A DNA stretch of 64,000 nt from Flavobacterium hiemivividum (GTDB lineage: Bacteria > Bacteroidota > Bacteroidia > Flavobacteriales > Flavobacteriaceae). Positions 60,097 through 64,000 of this stretch are shown piece by piece. The stretch is taken from positions 855,164-919,163 of the forward strand of contig NZ_SMFO01000001.1 in NCBI RefSeq assembly GCF_004349145.1. The letters run 5' to 3'. Each line of letters opens with the position of its first letter. Position 1 is the stretch's first letter. The notes beneath the pieces are model-generated. The model was not told the origin of the DNA, did no database searches, and was given only the letters and a program-made list of their open reading frames with translations. The position numbers and the translations under genes are program-made.

Positions 60097-62289
60097 ATGA
60101 GTAAAAGATTAAGAAAGCCGATAAAAAAAGAGAAAGATTTCTCTGAAAAAATTATAAAAATATTATCGCAAAGTGCTAATAAAGCATTCAATTATAAACA
60201 AATAGGAGCCAAGCTAGAGCTCGACGATACCCAAAGTAGGAACCAAATTATAAAGGATTTAAAGATACTTGCTAGCCAAAGTAAAATAATTGAATCAGAG
60301 CCTGGAAAATATTTAATCAAAGCTGAAAGTAAAGAGTACTACGAAGGTAAGATTGATATGACAGGTAGAAAAACTGCCTATTTTGTATGTGCTGAATTAG
60401 AGGAAGATGTTTTCATTCCTACCAACAACTTAAACCATGCCTTAGACAAAGATTTAGTAAAGGTATATGTTTATAACCGCAGAAAAGGGAAAAGACCTGA
60501 AGGTGAGGTTATTGAAGTTATCGAAAGAAATAAAACTGACTTTGTAGGAGTAATTGATATTCAGAAGAACTTTTCTTTTGTCTCTACAGCCAATCCAAAA
60601 ATGTATACTGATATTTTTATTCCAAAGGATAAAATAGGAGAGGCAGAGCAAGGAGATGTAGTTTTGGTTCATATCGAAGACTGGCCTTCTAGAGCTGATA
60701 GTCCTTTTGGTAAAGTAATAAAAGTTTTAGGAAAACCAGGAGAACACGATACCGAGATTCACGCTATTCTTGCTGAATACGGTTTGCCATCTGAGTTTCC
60801 GATTGAAGTGGAAACCTTTGCTCAAAAAATTGATACTTCGATTCAAGAAAGTGAAATTGCAAAACGTCGCGATATGCGTGATACCTTGACTTTTACTATT
60901 GATCCAAAAGATGCTAAAGATTTTGATGATGCTTTATCATTCAAAAAATTAGAAAATGGAAACTATGAAATAGGTATTCATATTGCCGATGTTTCCTATT
61001 ATCTCGAGGAAGGAACTATTTTAGATGATGAAGCTTATCAAAGAGCAACTTCTGTTTATTTAGTTGATAGGGTAGTACCCATGTTACCAGAAGTGCTGTC
61101 TAATTTTGCTTGTTCTTTGCGTCCCAATGAAGAAAAATATACTTTTTCGGCAGTTTTTGAGATCACTGATAAATGTGAGGTTGTAAATGAATGGTTTGGA
61201 AGAACAGTAATGTATTCGGATCAACGTTTTGCTTACGAAGAAGCACAATATATCATAGAAACCAAAGACAATACAATTCCTGAGGAAATTTCCATTACAG
61301 GAAGTTCTTATGTAGTTTCTGATGAGATTGTAGCTGCTACTTTAAAAATGGATGAATTAGCTAAGATTTTTAGAAGAAAAAGAATGAATGATGGAGCGAT
61401 TTCTTTCGATAAAGTTGAAGTAAAATTCAATTTAAATCAAGAAGGCGAACCAGAAGGCGTTTACTTTAAAGTTTCGAAAGATGCCAATCATTTGATTGAA
61501 GAATTTATGCTTTTGGCCAATAAAAAAGTAGCTGAATTTATTGGAAAACAAAAGAAAACCTTTATTTATAGAATTCACGATGAGCCTAATGCTGACAAAT
61601 TAGTAGCCTTACAAACCGTTATTGCAAAATTTGGTTATAAAATTGATTTGAGAAGTAAAGACGATATTTCGAAATCGTTGAATAGTTTATTGAGTGAAGT
61701 TGTAGGTAAAAAAGAACAAAATTTAGTAGATACTTTAACCATTAGAACAATGAGTAAAGCCAAATATTCTACTGATAACATAGGTCACTACGGACTAGCA
61801 TTCGATTATTATTCACATTTTACATCACCTATTCGTCGTTATCCTGACGTTATGGTACACCGTTTGCTACAGCATTATTTAGACGGCGGAAAATCAGTAG
61901 ATGAAGAAACTTATGAAACTAAATGTTTGCATTCTTCGTCAATGGAAGGATTAGCAACCAGTGCCGAAAGAGATTCTATTAAATACATGCAAGTGAAATA
62001 CATGCAAGATCATAAAGATCAAGAATTCTTGGGTGTAATTTCTGGTGTTACAGAATGGGGAATTTTCGTCGAAATTATTGAAAACAAATGTGAAGGTATG
62101 GTACGTATTCGTGATATAAAAGACGATTATTATACTTTTGATGATAAACAATATGCATTAGTAGGTGCGACTTCTCAAAAATTATTGCAATTAGGGGACG
62201 AGATTTACGTTAAGGTTAAAAATGCTGATTTAGTAAAAAAACAACTGGATTTTAATTTTATTAGAAGAATTGAAGAAGCAGTTAAATAA
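60097..62289 (+). CDS. rnr: Ribonuclease R
   Basis: A 730-residue 3'-5' exoribonuclease. The N-terminus holds a helix-turn-helix-like part (KIIKILSQSANKAFNYKQIGAKL) and two cold-shock domains; the RNB catalytic domain carries TIDPKDAKDFDDALSF (acidic metal cluster, about residues 267-282) and VYLVDRVVPMLPEVLSNFACSLRPNEEK, RIHDEPNADKL and HYGLAFDYYSHFTSPIRRYPDVMVHRLL; the C-terminal S1 domain is at about 640-725 (GVISGVTEWGIFVEIIENKCEG). It degrades structured RNA. Lacks a long Lys-rich tail. First gene to the right of the candidate origin on the plus strand. Confidence 0.95.
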   Translation: MSKRLRKPIKKEKDFSEKIIKILSQSANKAFNYKQIGAKLELDDTQSRNQIIKDLKILASQSKIIESEPGKYLIKAESKEYYEGKIDMTGRKTAYFVCAELEEDVFIPTNNLNHALDKDLVKVYVYNRRKGKRPEGEVIEVIERNKTDFVGVIDIQKNFSFVSTANPKMYTDIFIPKDKIGEAEQGDVVLVHIEDWPSRADSPFGKVIKVLGKPGEHDTEIHAILAEYGLPSEFPIEVETFAQKIDTSIQESEIAKRRDMRDTLTFTIDPKDAKDFDDALSFKKLENGNYEIGIHIADVSYYLEEGTILDDEAYQRATSVYLVDRVVPMLPEVLSNFACSLRPNEEKYTFSAVFEITDKCEVVNEWFGRTVMYSDQRFAYEEAQYIIETKDNTIPEEISITGSSYVVSDEIVAATLKMDELAKIFRRKRMNDGAISFDKVEVKFNLNQEGEPEGVYFKVSKDANHLIEEFMLLANKKVAEFIGKQKKTFIYRIHDEPNADKLVALQTVIAKFGYKIDLRSKDDISKSLNSLLSEVVGKKEQNLVDTLTIRTMSKAKYSTDNIGHYGLAFDYYSHFTSPIRRYPDVMVHRLLQHYLDGGKSVDEETYETKCLHSSSMEGLATSAERDSIKYMQVKYMQDHKDQEFLGVISGVTEWGIFVEIIENKCEGMVRIRDIKDDYYTFDDKQYALVGATSQKLLQLGDEIYVKVKNADLVKKQLDFNFIRRIEEAVK

Positions 62290-62299
62290 AAAATAAATT

Positions 62300-62968
62300 A
62301 TGAAAAAAGTAGTGTTGGTATTATTTGTACTTGTTGCTCAAACAACATTTGCACAAGTCACTAAAAACTTAGGTGATTTTAATACCGTTAAAGTTTATGA
62401 CAAACTAAATGTTGTATTAATTGCGTCTTCAGAAAACAAAGTAGTTATTTCTGGAGGTAGAGAACAAGAAGTGGAGGCCGTTAATAAAAATGGAGAATTA
62501 AAATTAAGAATGCCATTTCCAAAATTATTGTCAGGAAATGATATTTCTATCAAATTATATTATAAAAATATTGATGGAATTGCAGCTAGTGAAGGTTCTT
62601 ATATTTCTAGTGAGGAAACTTTTGAAGCTACGATTATGGATTTAAATGCAAGAGAAGGAGCAGAGATTCATTTAAATCTAGATGTTGATAAAGTAAATGT
62701 AAAAGCGGTTACAGGAGGAATAATTGAATTATCAGGGAAAGCTTTAAATCAAGATGTCGTACTTATGTCTGGCGGGGTTTTGAATTCTAAAGATTTACAT
62801 ACTTCACAAACGACTATAAGCGTTGCTGCGGGAGGAAATGCCGAAATACACGCTACAACCCTTGTTGATGCAAAAGTTAAAGCAGGAGGCTCGATTTACA
62901 TTTATGGAAGTCCAAAGCAAATCAATAAAGAAACATTGTTTGGTGGTACTATTATAGAAAAAAAATAA
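62300..62968 (+). CDS. DUF2807 (GIN domain) secreted protein
   Basis: A 222-residue exported protein with a signal peptide (VVLVLFVLVAQTTFAQ). The mature part has LGDFNTVKVYDKLNVVLIASSENKVVISGG at the start and several short Gly-rich strand repeats, typical of the GIN domain (DUF2807), a beta-helix fold of putative auto-transporter-adhesin-like proteins. It follows rnr by ten bases. Function unknown, likely surface or periplasmic. Confidence 0.85.
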   Translation: MKKVVLVLFVLVAQTTFAQVTKNLGDFNTVKVYDKLNVVLIASSENKVVISGGREQEVEAVNKNGELKLRMPFPKLLSGNDISIKLYYKNIDGIAASEGSYISSEETFEATIMDLNAREGAEIHLNLDVDKVNVKAVTGGIIELSGKALNQDVVLMSGGVLNSKDLHTSQTTISVAAGGNAEIHATTLVDAKVKAGGSIYIYGSPKQINKETLFGGTIIEKK

Positions 62969-62987
62969 TCTATAGTTATAAATTTTA

Positions 62988-63665
62988 ATGATAAACGATA
63001 TTTTATCCGGAATTCCTTGGGGAATTTTCTTAAGTTTTATGATTGGTCCTGTTTTCTTTATCTTACTTGAAACGAGTATTATTAAAGGATTCAGGGCTGC
63101 AATAGTGTTTGATTTAGGAGTTATTTTAGGAGATATTGTTTTTATAGGTATTGCTTATCTAGGGAGTTACAGGTTAATTCAATCACTAAAAGACAAACCC
63201 GCTCTTTTTATATTTGGAGGTATAATAATGTTGGCTTATGGAATTATTTCTTTTATTAGTTTACGAAAAGAACAGAAGGTTGATACTAAGAAAATCGATA
63301 GCGAAATCATTAGAAAAGATTATTTCAGTCTTTTTATTAAGGGATTTTTCTTGAATATTATTAACATTGGAGTATTGGGTTTTTGGTTAGCAATAATCAT
63401 TTCAGTTGGACCAAAATTAGACATGCAAAACTCTAGAATGTTTACTTTTTTTAGTGCAGTAATTATCAGTTATTTGTTAGTAGATTGTTTTAAAATACTA
63501 TTAGCTAAACAGTTAAAATCTAAAATGACTCCAGAAAATATCCTTAAAATTAAGAAAGGAATTAGTATTGTTTTAATGGTTTTTGGATTGGTTTTAATAA
63601 CTCAAGGCTGGTTTCCAAAAGAAAAAGAAATGGTTAAAAATGCATTTCAAAAAATAGAAGAATAA
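62988..63665 (+). CDS. LysE-family transporter
   Basis: A 225-residue membrane protein with six helices. SGIPWGIFLSFMIGPVFFILLETSIIKGFRAAIVFDLGVILGD is the LysE/RhtB N-terminal signature (GP....l......G...a...g...G). It exports amino acids or similar small solutes; substrate unknown. It begins 19 bases after the DUF2807 stop, so it shares the rnr transcript. An insertion sequence starts 41 bases after its stop. Confidence 0.85.
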   Translation: MINDILSGIPWGIFLSFMIGPVFFILLETSIIKGFRAAIVFDLGVILGDIVFIGIAYLGSYRLIQSLKDKPALFIFGGIIMLAYGIISFISLRKEQKVDTKKIDSEIIRKDYFSLFIKGFFLNIINIGVLGFWLAIIISVGPKLDMQNSRMFTFFSAVIISYLLVDCFKILLAKQLKSKMTPENILKIKKGISIVLMVFGLVLITQGWFPKEKEMVKNAFQKIEE

Positions 63666-63706
63666 TTTATTTTGTTTAGGATATTTATAAACCGCTCAAT
63701 TTACAC

Positions 63707-63744
63707 TGCCCCCAAAAAGTTAGACACTATTTGGGGGCATTTTT
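63707..63744 (+). terminator. Terminator-like hairpin inside the IS end
   Basis: TGCCCCCAAA (63707-63716) pairs perfectly with TTTGGGGGCA (63730-63739), 13-base loop, then T5 and the orfA ATG. It would stop read-through from the rnr-LysE transcript into the transposase. Confidence 0.6.
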
Positions 63745-64000
63745 ATGGAAAGAAAAGTTAAGTACAGTTATGAATTTAAACTTCGCTGTGTAAATGAAGT
63801 TTTAAAAAAAAATCAATCAATAACTTCTATATCTAAAGAAAATGGCATAGGAAAAACCAGCCTTAAAGATTGGATTAGGTGTTATCATGAATTTGGAATT
63901 GAAGGTCTTTTACCAATACAAAAAAACAAAAATTATAGTGAAGCCTTTAAGTTAAAAGTTCTAAAAACGATTGAAAGTAAGTCATTATCTTTGAGTAAAG
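63745..64000 (+). CDS. IS3-family transposase OrfA, partial
   Basis: Open frame from ATG 63745 to the window end (85 codons, no stop). It reads MERKVKYSYEFKLRCVNEVL, SITSISKENGIGKTSLKDWI and YSEAFKLKVLKTIESKSLSLSK: two helix-turn-helix units of the HTH_Tnp_1/IS150 OrfA kind. OrfA binds the IS ends; the catalytic OrfB with DDE residues would follow beyond the window, normally through a -1 frameshift. Confidence 0.85.
   Translation, partial: MERKVKYSYEFKLRCVNEVLKKNQSITSISKENGIGKTSLKDWIRCYHEFGIEGLLPIQKNKNYSEAFKLKVLKTIESKSLSLSK

Larger units (their letters stand above)
63707..64000 (+). mobile_element. Left end of an IS3-family insertion sequence (cut by window)
   Basis: TGCCCCCAAAAAGTTAGACA at 63707-63726 is a typical terminal inverted repeat of the IS150/IS3 group, followed by the orfA start. 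The window ends inside the element, so the right end and the target-site duplication cannot be seen. TGCCCCCAAA also pairs with TTTGGGGGCA (63730-63739) and is followed by TTTTT, a terminator-like hairpin that could shield the transposase from outside transcription. Confidence 0.85.

Overview
The window is a stretch of chromosome from a member of the Bacteroidota, most likely Flavobacterium or a close relative. The signs are AT-rich DNA, promoters of the TAnnTTTG type, few Shine-Dalgarno sequences, many SC-type lipoproteins, a SprE/PorW gliding and type IX secretion lipoprotein, an F-type ATPase operon without atpD/atpC, a TonB-dependent receptor with plug domain, and several small membrane families typical of Flavobacteriaceae (DUF4254, DUF4292, DUF6341, DUF6427, DUF6909). 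No rRNA, tRNA or CRISPR was seen. The right edge cuts into an IS3-type insertion sequence.

Layout. 0-3.2 kb is a sparse accessory segment: an orphan lipoprotein, an HNH nuclease with a coupled small ORF, another small ORF and long gene-poor gaps. 3.2-11.7 kb carries a PQQ-type sugar dehydrogenase with its cytochrome c, a TonB receptor, a lipoprotein/polysaccharide-deacetylase pair and a phosphate transporter fused to a PhoU-like tail. 11.7-19.8 kb (minus strand) holds envelope genes: an EnvC-like protein, DUF4292, a TPR protein, a sugar nucleotidyltransferase, dUTPase, a flippase, a lipoprotein and an acetyltransferase. 19.8-28.6 kb is the atp operon (atpB-E-F-H-A-G), preceded by AtpI/AtpZ-like proteins, a bactofilin and sprE. 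28.7-34.0 kb is an apparent operon that starts with a PadR repressor and continues through three paralogous HAAS-like membrane proteins to an ABC exporter. It is interrupted by a GIY-YIG nuclease gene boxed by inverted hairpin repeats. 34.2-40.4 kb has housekeeping genes (ferredoxin-type reductase, GT9/DUF4254, upp, DUF6427, DUF6341, purD). 40.5-51.0 kb is an exopolysaccharide/O-antigen type cluster: CapK-like ligase, glycosyltransferases, priming transferase, UDP-xylose synthase, polymerases, flippase and a Wzz-like protein. 51.0-59.0 kb carries DUF6909, GH3, tatA, an outer-membrane barrel, tex and rpiB.

The most notable non-coding signal lies at about 59.1-59.74 kb. An AT-rich, gene-free stretch holds four exact copies of the DnaA-box-like 9-mer TTATCAACA (on both strands) and several one-mismatch copies. 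Gene orientation flips around it: from 12 kb up to it most genes are on the minus strand, and from 60 kb on they are on the plus strand. It is therefore a strong candidate for the chromosomal replication origin, lying between rpiB and rnr with no dnaA in view.

A second structural signal is a small dispersed hairpin repeat (core GAGGAACGA with covarying stems ATGCT/AGCAT or ATTGC/GCAAT). It occurs at 3.1, 16.7, 32.4 and, as a 92-bp tandem triplet, 32.8-33.0 kb. Copies in inverted orientation flank the GIY-YIG gene, which suggests a REP-like nuclease-repeat unit. All functional assignments are from reading the sequence; no database search was possible.
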